A DNA stretch of 64,000 nucleotides from positions 474,488 to 538,487 of the forward strand of contig NW_019776080.1 of the NCBI RefSeq assembly GCF_001039355.2, given 5' to 3'. The notes under the pieces are model-generated. The model had not been told where the DNA came from and made no database searches. It saw only the letters and a program-made list of their open reading frames with translations. Below, piece after piece: positions 36,332 through 49,473 of the stretch. This DNA is from Lingula anatina. Its lineage: Eukaryota; Brachiopoda; Lingulata; Lingulida; Lingulidae. The translations under genes and the position numbers were made by a program. Every line of letters begins with the position of its first letter. Within the stretch, counting starts at the first letter, position 1.

Positions 36332-39300
36332 GCTTATTTGAAGATTCCAAGTGGTCTTTCATACGGGATACAGTCCATAGTACATGGATTAGAAATAGTT
36401 TAGACTCATAGTATGAGGACTTGGAGCTATTCTTTAAATAATTTGACATTTTAAAGTAATTTTCTTTGGTTTTATTAGGATTGGCTTAGGGTGTCATCAT
36501 TTGTTTCTTTTAAAAAAAATTGACGTTGAATGATGTGTTGTCAATATGCTCCTCTAAATCAATTCCCTAATATTGGCTCCTAATATTTAGTTTTTTTAAT
36601 AACTACAGTATTTTAATTTCTCTCAAAGATGACAAAATTTTTTAATAAAATAAAAAACTAAAAGAAAATTCAGGATTGGTATGTTTTAAGACATTTTATG
36701 AGAGGTGTTAGATGTGTTTATTTAGACCTTTAGAAATGTTGCCACTTTTTAATTTATTTTGTTGGTTTTTTAATACAAATTTTGTCTGAAGTGTTGCATT
36801 TTTCTGAAACGTTTTGCTTTAAGTAATATTGACTTCACATCATGCATATTGAACCTTTTTGTTAAAATTGATTAACTAAACAATAATTTGACTAACCTGA
36901 AAGTTCAAACTAATACGAAATTCGAAATTAAAAATTGACACAACTTGCTACTCAAAGTTACATTAAGAAGTTAAAGAAAGTTTTTATTGTCAAATTTGCA
37001 TGCATTTTATTTAGAAAATAAGCTGTCATGAGCTTATGCTTCAGCTTTCAAAGCTTATTTTAGTGTATATAAACAAATGGGCTTTTTTCTGTTCTTAACT
37101 TTTGCACATGAAATGTTTAGCTTAAACTCTGTCAGTCATTTTCTGATTATTATTATTATTGTTATTTATAAATATCATTTTGAATTAGTGTTTGACGTCT
37201 TTTGTTGTTTGTTTTCATGTGCACACTTCTTTTGTTTACTGTGTCAAAATTGTTCTGTTTTTTCTTTGTAAGTGTACTGGGATGGATGAGTGTACGATGA
37301 ACAGAGAAATATAATATTTCTTTTTTTTATGAAACCAAATGACCTACATCCTTGATTGCACACACACACCCACACACACAGACACACAGACAGACACACA
37401 CACACACACACACACAATGACATTTAGGTATGGTTTTGTTCAGAGTGCTCTCATCTTGCCCTCAGTTTCTCCCTGTTGGGAGCAAATGGCACTAACCTAA
37501 CTGTTCCATCCTAACCCTTGCTAACAATTGCAATTTCCATTTTCTTTTTTCTTAGTGGACTCTAGGGTATATGTCGATGTGATGATGCCGCCATACATCT
37601 TTGAGAACAGTTTTGGACTAGCTGGAATTGTGTCTGCAAAGTACGTAAGCAACACATTGTGGTTGGGTAGATGTTAGATTTGTATCCCCGGCCTATGCTT
37701 CAGTTTTATGATGGTAGGGGGCGTTAGCTACTGTATGACTTTCTACACACCAGGTGGCAGCAGGAGCCATCTGGAATGTTAGGAAGTGATCATATTTAGT
37801 TTGGTATCGTGCCAAAGAAACTCTTTTTCAGTGAAGTATCCAGACAAACGAGTTGGACTATGTTATTCATGCAAGATACCAAACTATGAGCCTGCAAGGA
37901 GATTAAGTCTCTGGCAGTTGAATTTTCTCAACCATTTTCCTGCTGCATCAAAACATACACATATAAAAAGGCTGTTGCAATGTCTTCTCTGTTGTTTTTT
38001 AAATTCCCATTATCCTATTGGAGCTGTTGGGGTTTTGTTGTCTCAGTTGTCTAAGCATCCACCAAGTAAGTTCACATACATTTTATTTCACAACATATGG
38101 CTTATTCAGTGTGGTAGCGGAGATAAAGAATGCAGTGGTTGAGACACCACAACTGCCATAGCCTGATTTCCAACAGGACAAATCATGCCAGAGGAAGACT
38201 GGTTTCCTTGACATGTTGGTTTATTTTGATTTTGCAACCATTTCTCATTTTTTTCCTTTCTTTTTTTCAAAACTGTTTTATTTTAGATGACAGCGCTGCT
38301 TATCCAGATATATTTATGCCCTCTTACATATTTGAGAACTCCTTTGGCCTTGCTGGAGTTGTTGTGGCTAAGTATGCATAATAAGGACAGTATAATGGGC
38401 AGCACCTTGGCATTAATTACACTGAAGGTGTATCCAGAGTTACTTTTTTAAAAGTTTCTGAAAAATTAAAAATTGATTACATAGACACTGGGCATTTTCT
38501 TCAAAAGACTGAAGTCTTTTGAGGAAAATGAAAAGTCATTCTCTTTTAACAGAAAATTGGAAAATTCTTCAGATATCCTTTCTAAAATCTGGATACACCA
38601 AATTTTAAAACACTAAAAATATTTATTTTATTTGAATTTATCCTTTCAAAGAGCTCATTATACACATTGGTTATGTCACTGGTACAGCATGTAGCACAAG
38701 AAAGATATATTTTGTATTGGTTATTAACAGAATTTATGTATTTATATATTCTTTTTGATAAACATTAAAGGGAAAAATAATTCAAATATTATCGATTTTT
38801 TACAACATTATCTTAATTTTGATTCTTGGCACATGATGCATTTTTCTCACACTAGCAGGCAGATTTCAGCCAATTGACGGGATAGATTCGATGATACAAA
38901 TTATTTTAGAATGATGAATTTTCAGTTTCAAAAATGTAGTTAATTTGACTGTGCTGAAAAAATTGGGAATTTGTCTCAAACAAGAAATGCTAATGTGAGC
39001 CAACACATTAACTTGTGTGAACCTTTTTAATGGCGTCTGTATATAATGTGTGTTATTATATTATATTATATTATATTATATTATATTATATTATATTATA
39101 TTATATTAGAGAACGTTCTACTATATCTGGATTGTTTTTATTAAAAAGTGAATTTTGGCCTTGTACTTTGATATGTCATTGTTAAATCAGCTTATTCAAA
39201 TACTATTAAGTGATAGAATTTTAAGAAGAACCACTATTGCTAGCAGGACATGCAATGCATAGTGCCTGTGTATGTTAATATCTTTTTTTTATATTATGGT

Positions 39301-42300
39301 CATTAGTCCATAGCATTTAGTAATGAAAACACCATTTATATAGAAAGTTCTCAGTTCTGATATATTATCATTTAAAAAGTGTGTAAAATGATAATCTGAT
39401 AATGGGCTTTAAGTTGTGAGCAGCATGCTTTTTTTGTCTTTCGCAATTTCATATACGTTATTTGCTATGCACTTTTTCCATATTTAACTGTTATGAAAAT
39501 TATAATACCTCTGAAACTTTTTTTCATGCATTTGCTCTAATCCTGCTGAATTTATCAGATTTTATATTTTGGTTTTCATTAAGTTAAGTTATTGGTAAAA
39601 CTTTTTGCAGTTTCAAAGTTTTGTTTTGTAAGTCAAACCACACAGATTATTTCAGCTATTTCTTTCCATATCCCTGGCATTCATGCTTTTACTAAGTTTA
39701 CTTTTTATTTTTTAAGTTCACTATTTTTTATGAAATGAATTTCCTACACCTTGTTTTAAGCCATTATTCATTTATCATATGCATTTGTTTTATATGTATT
39801 TGGAAGATGAGTACTATTTTATCCTCTCATAAGATAACAGTCCATAGGCTCTTGAGAAAAAATGATATGTATATTTTTAATGTTATATGCATCCCCTATT
39901 AACATGTTTGCATTCTCTTTGTGTAGTCATTCCAGTGGAGTGGCCGTGAAGGGCCATGGGGTGATCAGATTACAGGTCAGAAACCCGTACAGAGAGGATG
40001 ATTTCAGCAACATCCCCACTATTGAGAGGACCATGAAATATGTAAGTAGTGGGAAGTTTTCACTAGATGGCAGTGTTTAGTTCATTCAAATCCCAATAGA
40101 GGGCAATGGGAGTTGTTGGTATTTTTTTGATTAAAAATTATAGTTGTTTACTTCTTCTCACATTTCAGTCACATAAACTACAATAATTACTAAACTCCAA
40201 CTTTGACACATTACAGAATTATCAGTTGTTTTCCAGATTACCATGACAACCTGTTTTGCCTTGTAATGCATTCTGTTGTCACAGTTATTATATTTCTAGA
40301 AAACCGCTGTGAGAACCAACAGACTCATCTGTCACAATTGCGACATCCATACCTTCCTTTCACCTGTTCCTATCATCACACCCATACCTTCTGTCTCACC
40401 TACCACAATTGTCACACCCATACCTTCTGTCTCACCTACCACAATTGTTACATCCACATAACTTTTGTCTCACCTTATACATTTGTCTTCTTTCAGTTTG
40501 ATGGGTCTTCGAGTTTCCTCTTCACCATGTATGAAATCGAGCAGATCACAGCAGCCACATCAGCAACAGGTGGCCTCACTGATAAAGAACTGGTTGTTGA
40601 AGCCATCATAACAGACTGGTTCTACGAAGAGAACTACACCCTCTCGGCCACTGCCACCGTGGTGGAGGACACAGTCAGACTACAGTGGATTGGGGACAGG
40701 ACGAGAACCTTTAAACCTGAGATGAATTTCACTGTACATGTAAGTTAATCATCTCTACACTGTGTTGAGTTGGTTATATTTGCTTGAAAAGACAGATGTG
40801 TTGCACATGTTTTGAGATGTTTAGATTGATGTTGATATGAGCGTGATTTTAAAATATTGAAGAAGTATAATTTCAGTGTGTTTTCTTGGAGCCTTTGTGT
40901 TTTTAGAGAAATTTTTTGTTGCTGTTGTCTACAAACTGATGGCATCAATTTAAAAAAAATTAAAAATTAAAAATAATTACATGATTTGTTGTTAAACAGG
41001 TTGCAGCCATGAAGTATGACGGTACACCTATCACGACACCAGGTCGAAGAAATGTCACATTTGAGATGAAGACCCAGGCCATGGGGGCCTACTCCCTCCC
41101 TGATCGTAAAGAAACACTTCAAGTGCCAGATAATGGCATTGTAAGCTTTGAGATACACCCCCATGTGGATGCGGAACTGATTACATTATTTGTAAGTATT
41201 TCCTGAAACTTTCTATAACCATTAACTGTGTCTCATTGTCCCCAGCTCTGGCAAAGTGGACGTTAAATCTATATTATATGAAGATACCATCAAAATCTGC
41301 AAAATGGAAAATAAAGAATAGTTTTGCATTTGGAAAATCACTAGTGCATCAAGGAAATTAAGAAAAAGGCCTAAATCTCCACACCCCTTTTAAAAGAACT
41401 TGAAGAGAAAGTATTTAGAAATTTTGAAGTACTCTGGTGCCTGTATTTTCAAGGTATGGGGGCTTGATTTGCCATTTTTAGTTGAAAATGAGTATGAGGG
41501 GCCAACTCTGCCTTTCTGTTCTTTATGCGTCTTAATGAGAGTAAAATGAATATTGAATTTCAGGCCGAGTATGAGGATGATGACCGCACTAGGATAGAAC
41601 TGAATGCCTTCAGAACATACTCCCCCATGTGGAAATATCTCAAGATTGTTGCTCAAACTGTCGATCCCAAGGTAACAAAATGAAGAGTATATTGCAGGAC
41701 TAAATATTTTTGTTTTATCATTTTCTTTCTTAGCTACAGAATGTGAAAAATTCAAGAAAATTGTTTTATATATGAACTTTCTTGTTTTTTTTTCTGGTTT
41801 AATTAAGGTTCAGGAAAAAAATACGTACCATTTCTTAAATTACTTTACCTGTGGACAATAAAAAAAACATTGTTAATCTTGCTGCTTGAAGATTACCTAA
41901 GTTGTTTTATGAAGTAAGTTTTTTGTCCTCAGGTCAACGAGTACATGATCTTCAAGGTGTCCACCAATGCCTGGGTTGACAAGATTTACTATCAGGTGTG
42001 TAGATCAGATTCAGATTGGATAAATATTTATCCAATCAATAGCTTAAACTGTTTTGTTTTTAGTTCTGTAAATTTGATCTGCAGATTTATTTTGTTACAA
42101 TAAAAGATCCACACTAGTTAAACAGAAGTCACACTGGAGTGACCACAGTAATTTTTAAAAATTAGATTACAAATATAATCACTCTGACAGTAATTATGAT
42201 GCAGCCATGTCCTTTATCGTGGTTTTTGTATTGTTGAGATCTTTCCTGTTAAGAAACTGGCATAAAGTGAACAAATAATTCACGAAAGACTGACAGCTGA

Positions 42301-44314
42301 CTTTCAGAAAAACTCTTTACTGCTTATTGATATTAATAATTGCATTTTTTTTCATCAGATTGTTGCTCAAGGCAATATCATTGTAGCTGATGAACTGCCC
42401 ATGATGGCACGACAGAAGACATTCTCCGTGGCCCTGTCACAGAACATGGCTCCCAACGCCCGTATTGTGGCCTACTATATCAGGACAGACGGAGAGGTGG
42501 TGGCTGACAGCTTGAACTTCCACGTCAATGGATCTTGGCAGGATAATGTGAGTTTTTTCTTTTTTATAATAAAGATAAGGATGTTAATCTGTTATTTAAT
42601 GTGAGTGGGAAGGTTTTTGCCTTTTTAAAAATTTATTTATTTATTTTTTTTTTGTAAGAAATTTGGTGTTTTACTTTCATGATTTCAAACAAAAGATAAT
42701 TTGTCATCATTGATGGCGGTTATATTGAGGATCCGCTTTTACAGATTTGATATTTTATTATCTGTGGTAGTTTGTGCCTCATGATAAATATAAAAAATTT
42801 TGCAAAAGTCAAAAAAGGAACAATTAAAATACCAATAACACCAATAACACTTAAAAATATAATATATGACTCATGTGAAGTCTAAATTATATTAACTAGC
42901 AAATGACATATATGTATCACAGTCTATTCAAAAGAGCATTATTTATAGATAAAGCTTCCCTCTCCAAAGGCACCCTAATCAGACAAACTATTTTTATCTG
43001 TAGGTAAAACTAAGATTCTACCAAGGCAAGGATTTCAGTCTGGACAAGGTAGAGGTACAAGCCACAGGGGAGGCTGGTTCCATTATGGCCTTCTCTGCAG
43101 TACCATATAGAATTGACCGTCTGGGAGGAGGAAATGACATCAATGAGGACCTGGTCAGTGTCTGTCTGTCTGTCTTTCCTTCTGGTTTATCGTGTATTAA
43201 ACATGCACATACTGTATGTATTTATAATATTATCAATTAAAGATATCTAGTTCATGAAAAAATTTTTGAAAATGATATTTGTTCATGCTTTAATTTTTGA
43301 TAGGTTTTGACATAAAAATGTTTATTTCAGGTTACTTGAATTTGAATGTGTAAAAACACTAAAAAATATGAAAGTAGAGAAGTTATTTGTAAACATTGAC
43401 TATAACAATATTTTTCTGTTTCTCAGATGTTGAATGAAATGTACAGCTACGACACCTTTGCTAACAGCAGTTTCAAGCAAACCTGGAATATCGGCAGCTT
43501 TAGGACACGCTCCAACTACTTTGCCTCCCCAACCTACGCTGTGGACGCCAACACAACATTTACTGTGAGTGTGCTGCCATCTGTTGAATAAATTGTCATC
43601 CTCCAAAATTTGCCAAACTGAAGGACACTTTTACCACACTGGCTGTACATTCAAAAACATGTCTCTTAAAATTGTTGCCAGTCCCCTGGAAAACTGAATG
43701 CTAATTTTTACCATCCGTGAAAATTTTTTTGGTCATAACTGGTAGGACCAACAATGTCAGCATGTCTGTGAGATGCTCTCATGCATTGTTATTGCAATCT
43801 TCAGCAAGAGTCTGAAATAGGTCTACTTCAGTCAGTTATTACCTTGTATAGTCCAGGCATAGATGTTGAAGCTAATTAATTGATGGAGAAAAAGACAAAT
43901 TGATGAACATGATAACTGATAATGTTTTATTGAATTGTCAAGTTATTCTTGCTTTGAATAGGACCAGAATTCATTCAGTTTTTGATCTTTATATTTTTAC
44001 TTCAATTTTCACCCTAGATATATCTGTGTGCGTTATTTATTTATTAATTTATTTATATTTGTTTTTTGTTCCAGTTTGCTGGTCTGGTTGTCTTCACAGA
44101 TGCTAACGTGACAACTGTGCCAAGTGAGTAAAATGTAGTCATAGTGTATTTCTTCACTGTGACTAATAAAAAAGTTCATAAAACAACATTCTACTGGGCT
44201 CTAATATATGTTCACCAGTAGGGCAGTTATATGAAAAAGAGGGATGTGTGTGTGTGGGGGGGTATATTTGACTACCTTGCCCCTTCCCCGCTATAAAAAC
44301 AAATTCTTTAGGGC

Positions 44315-44359
<45 letters not shown>

Positions 44360-47300
44360 GAAAATAACATGTCATTTAAATGCCATCTGTATAATGTGCA
44401 TATTATTTGCATACCGTCATACACATTTAAAAAGTTTTAAAAACTTGACAATGTATCTCCCATTATTTTCAGACCAGTGTAATGTCACCCAGGGCACCTT
44501 GCCCTGCTTTGACGGCACCTGCTACACCATAGATCAGAGGTGCAACAAGGTCAAGGACTGCAGGGCTAACGAGGATGAAATGAATTGTGAGTAACACTGT
44601 TTTTAAATGATACAAAGGACAAACTTTCATGGAAACATTTCAGAAAGGGGCTTATTCAAATGAAGCGATATTTGCCCTCTTTTTAGGAATTGCTGACAGA
44701 ATTTTTAAACAAGTCAACCTTTTAAGAAAATATTTTTTACGTCATTAAATTAATTTCTTCAGGTGAGTACGACTGGGAACAGCCTGGCCAACCTCTCAGG
44801 TATAACACCTCAGCTCTGGACAAGATTGGCCGCAATGACCGCTACTATGAAGACGACTCCTGGCTTTGGTTAGAGTACTTTACCAAGTAAGTCTTCACTG
44901 AAAGAATTGCTGTGGCAGCTTTTATATCCATGGAGTAAATCCATTTTGACCACAGGGTCTGCGCGATTTGGAATTCAGAATCTACATCCACATCGTAAAA
45001 ATTGCGAAAATATTAGAAACAGTTATAGATTTCATTCATTATCATGAAATTTACATATGCCTAAGCTTGTGCGTTATTCTCTATATATCTTTGGGATATA
45101 TAATTATTTGAACTTCTAACTTCCCAATGCAAATTAAGAAAATCTGCCGTCTTTTAACTCCTCTGCCATCTTAAACTCATTTCAAGTTTGGTGTCAATGT
45201 AGAAGTATAATTTTACAAATTGTTAAAACCAAATTTTTCAAAGTACCAGTTCTATTTTTTGTAAGTCCTCAAGTAGGGTATCAGTTATGTAACACTTATA
45301 TAAAACAAAAATACATTTGATGACTCAGGAGCTGATATTTGTTCTCTTCCAGACCAGATGGTAAAGTCCAGTTGAAGGTGGAGCCCCCAGACCAGCCTGT
45401 GAAGTGGATTGTCAGTGCCTTCTCCATCACTAAGGAGGGCTACCTGGGAATCATGCCTGTCCCTATAGAGGTAGGGGAAGCAGGAACGGGTGATTCTTAA
45501 GATGAAGTGAAAGTTAATCAATTGAAGAAAACATTTGAAGATATGCTTTATTAAGGAAAGAAAATGCAAAGACTGATAGTTCTGTTTTTTGCGTGTCTTT
45601 CATATTTGTACATTTTTCTTACTAAAAGATCATATCATTTGATGGCCATGTGTCAATAACTTTTTTTAAAAATAATTAATTAATTAATTATATTGCAGTA
45701 TGTGGCAACTCGTCATTTCTACATCACTGTGGAAACGCCTCCATACAAGTTGGTCCGAGGAGAACAAGTTGGTATCCGTGTGGCCGTGTTCAACTACTAC
45801 ACAGACTATTTGGAGGTAAGAAGTCATGGAAAGTCTACAGCTATTCTGATGGAAATTCATTTGTGTAGTCTGTTGATAACTTTTAAGATTTAACTTTTTT
45901 TTCTGCACTACATCAAAGCTATACTTTGCAAAGAAACAGTCTCATAGTAACACACACTGAGGAAGGTCACTTAATGACTGAAAGCTTTGTTACGTATAGC
46001 TTTATTTTAGTGCAGAAAATGAAAAATTTATTCTTTAAGTTAAGATCTACAGCTGTGACACATAAATATCTATCACCTGGGGTTTGTCTTACAACATAAC
46101 TTAAGACTGATAGCTGGTAACTCTGAGACAAAATGTCAGATTAGTTTGACGGCTTATCATAACACATCAGTCAGTACAGTTTTATTATTATTATTTCCAA
46201 ATATGTTTTTTTAAGATTAAAGGATTTTTTCTCACTCTTGGAGTCCCCTGTTATAAATGATTTCATTATAATTATAATGAACATTTAATTGCATTCCTAG
46301 GTGTTGTAGAATCTTGATTTTATCTGGCTTATTTTTTCTGTAATTTTCATTGTGTTTCTAGGTATAGCTGACCCTGTACTTGGTATTATTATGATGATCA
46401 TTATTATCATGAATGGTTCATTGTCTCTTTAGGTATTGGTGACACTTAAGGGATCTGATGACATTAGGTTTGTCAATGTAGAGAAGATGGGCCGTGTATC
46501 GTCCTACAATCCCAGGCTGTCCTCAGGAGATGTTCAGGCTTTTGTATATGTAAGAAATTAATATTTGGTGTTGATGAATTTGAATTTTATCCTTTTTGAT
46601 TTGCACAAAAATAAAGTGAGAGCTTCCTTGTGAGCTTTTCTATTCTTATTTGTTACTTTGTCAGCATGACTTTCAGAGGCAAAGTTAATTGATCGCTGTT
46701 TTACATTCTAAATTGTTTGTAATTAATATATAAATTATGTGTTAATATTTGTGTTTGAGATGAAGAAAGTTGAAAAAAATCTGAAATTAATCAGTAAAAA
46801 CATTTCCAGTGCAGAGGGATTTTAGCAAGTCCATGGGAAGGGAGAGAAATTTTCAAATATTTTGACAAGTGTCCAGTGAGTGTGGTTGTATATACATTTA
46901 TCTGTTATCTATTTCCAGTTGTACCCAGGCCAGAATGAGTATATCTTCTTCCCTGTTCTACCTCTCAACATGGGGCAGACGGATGTTACGTTCACAGCGG
47001 AGTGTGTCCTAGGACGTGACACGGAGACGGTCACACTGGACGTAGAGGTATTAACTTCTATATAGACATGATATACATGGCATCTTTGCTGAAAAAAGAT
47101 ATTTTGAAATGTTAACATCCATCTGCTTTACCAATGTCACTTATATAATACATAGTTAAAGTATATTAGAAACATTGTCTTTAACATAATACATGGTTAA
47201 AGTATATTAGAAACATTGTTTTTTTTTATATTATACATAGTTAAAATAAACCACCATAAAGGAGAAAAGATACAAAATGATGTATAAATTATGTTCATGG

Positions 47301-49440
47301 TATAGTTAATTTGTAACGTTTCATCAAATTGTTTTACAATTTTTTAAAAAAATTTTTGAAATCTTCTGGTACTGCTACTAAATAATACACCTAATGAAAA
47401 TTTACATTGTTACCAATAATAACAATTGTTTTCCAATTCTTCAGATGGATGGTGTGACCAAGTACTGGCATGCCCCGTACTTTGTAGATCTGTCCAACCA
47501 GGCTGCTGTCAGTGTGCCTGATTTCCAGATCCCCGTGCCGCAGGTGTTCTCTCCTCCAGAGGTCCGCTACCATCTTTACGTACCAGGCTCTGCCAAGGCC
47601 ACGCTCAGTGTTATAGGTAAGGTCAAGGTCATTTGTGGTCAGTTTCCTTTGGGGTCATATCTTGGTCAAGGTCATTTAGGTTCATTGTAACTTGGTCAAG
47701 GTCATTTGGTGTCAGTGTTGGAAGATTAACACTTAATGAAACTTTGTTCTTTGAAAGAAAAATAAAGTGGAAGTATTTTGAGGATGATTAGGCTTGGGTA
47801 TGATGTTTCAAAATGGGTATACCAAAATCCTTTTTATATTATTTTTTGTAATCATATATCCATATTTTTTCCTTCAAACAGGTGATATTGTTGGTCCAGC
47901 CTTCTTTCAGAAAGGCCTGGACAGCATGAACCTCCTCAGACTTCCCTATGGAGCCTCAGAGATGAACACGTTTAACTTTGCCTACAACCTGTACACCCTG
48001 AAGTTCCTGAAGATCACGAGTCAGCTCAAGGATGATGTCATGTTAGATGCACTGGCCTACATGAACTTGGGTAAGGAGTGGGAAACTTTTTTTTTTTTTA
48101 ATTTTCAGAGACTCGGATATGATTTAGCTAGCAGCTGGTAGCTGCAGAAAACTTAAATGTATATTATGATGTAGATCACAACAGAATGAAACTAACATTT
48201 TTGATAAGATCTAATGAACTTTTTGTCTAGAATGTTCTTTTTTTGTTGGTGGATAACTCATTGATGTGTTTTCTTTCATTTCAGCTCTCCAGCGCCAGAT
48301 GAGCTACTATGACACAGATAACGGCACATTCTGGATGTTCAGGGACCAGCAGGAAAGGCTGGGTGGATACTATGAGCCCAGCTTGTGGTGAGTGAAACAC
48401 ATCAGTTTGTCTGCTTTAGGAATGGTGCCATTCTATTACTGAATCTAGAAAAAAACACTAATTATTTTCAGGGATGGGGGCTGAAAAATGCAGAAAGAGG
48501 AAAAACCATCCATCCTTTCCTGAATTTTCTCGTCAAAATAATATCTCACAGAAAACAGCACCTTTCTAAGCTTTCTATCACATATATAAAGGTAATCTCC
48601 TAACATTAAAGGTGGAAGAACCCTAGACATCTCAGTTTATATTCTGTCTATCATTAATGTGATGCAGTCATTTTGGAAAGGAATTTTTGGTGGATACGAA
48701 TTCGGAATAAGATTTGGACAGAAACATTTCACAACAGTAAGGTTTTAAAATGAGATGAGCTAAAAAATTTGAGTAATCGCAGTATAATAAAAAAATTTTA
48801 AAAGGTAATTCCTAGCCATATTTGCACTGCATGTGACAAACTTTTCTCTAACATTCTTCTAATCATCTTTTGAAATGTAGTAATGAGTTGTATATCTTGT
48901 GTTATGCATGGGTGAAAGTTTTTAAGGTGGATTATGCCTGATTTCAGGGTTTTTAGTCTTCATTTTTATCTTTTGCCCATATGGTCTAAATGCAATGAGA
49001 AATTTCGAGCTACTTTTCTAGGATTTTCAATTTTTCCAACTTTCACGCATGGTTATGTACTCAAAGTTAAAATAACATCTCTTGGCTTAACATTTTCTCA
49101 TCTCTCTCTCTCTCTCTTTCTCTCAACAGGGCCACAGCATTTGCCCTGCAGACCTTAGGAGCCGCCAATGACGCTGAGTGGGAGAACTTCCTGTACATCC
49201 CGTCTGAACTCCTCAGTAAGATCGCCCTGTGGGTGTGCGAGCAGCAGAATAAGACCACCGGCGCCTTCAACCAGACCAGCAAGTTTGTCTATGATTGGAC
49301 CATGAAGGTTAGAATTAAGTGATTGATATTTGAGGCATTTTATTGTAACAATTATCTTATTAATTGTGATAGTCATTATTTTAAAATTTTCTTAAAATGT
49401 TAAGGCAAATTGAGTTTTTTTATGGGATGTGCCATAGAAG

Positions 49441-49473
<33 letters not shown>

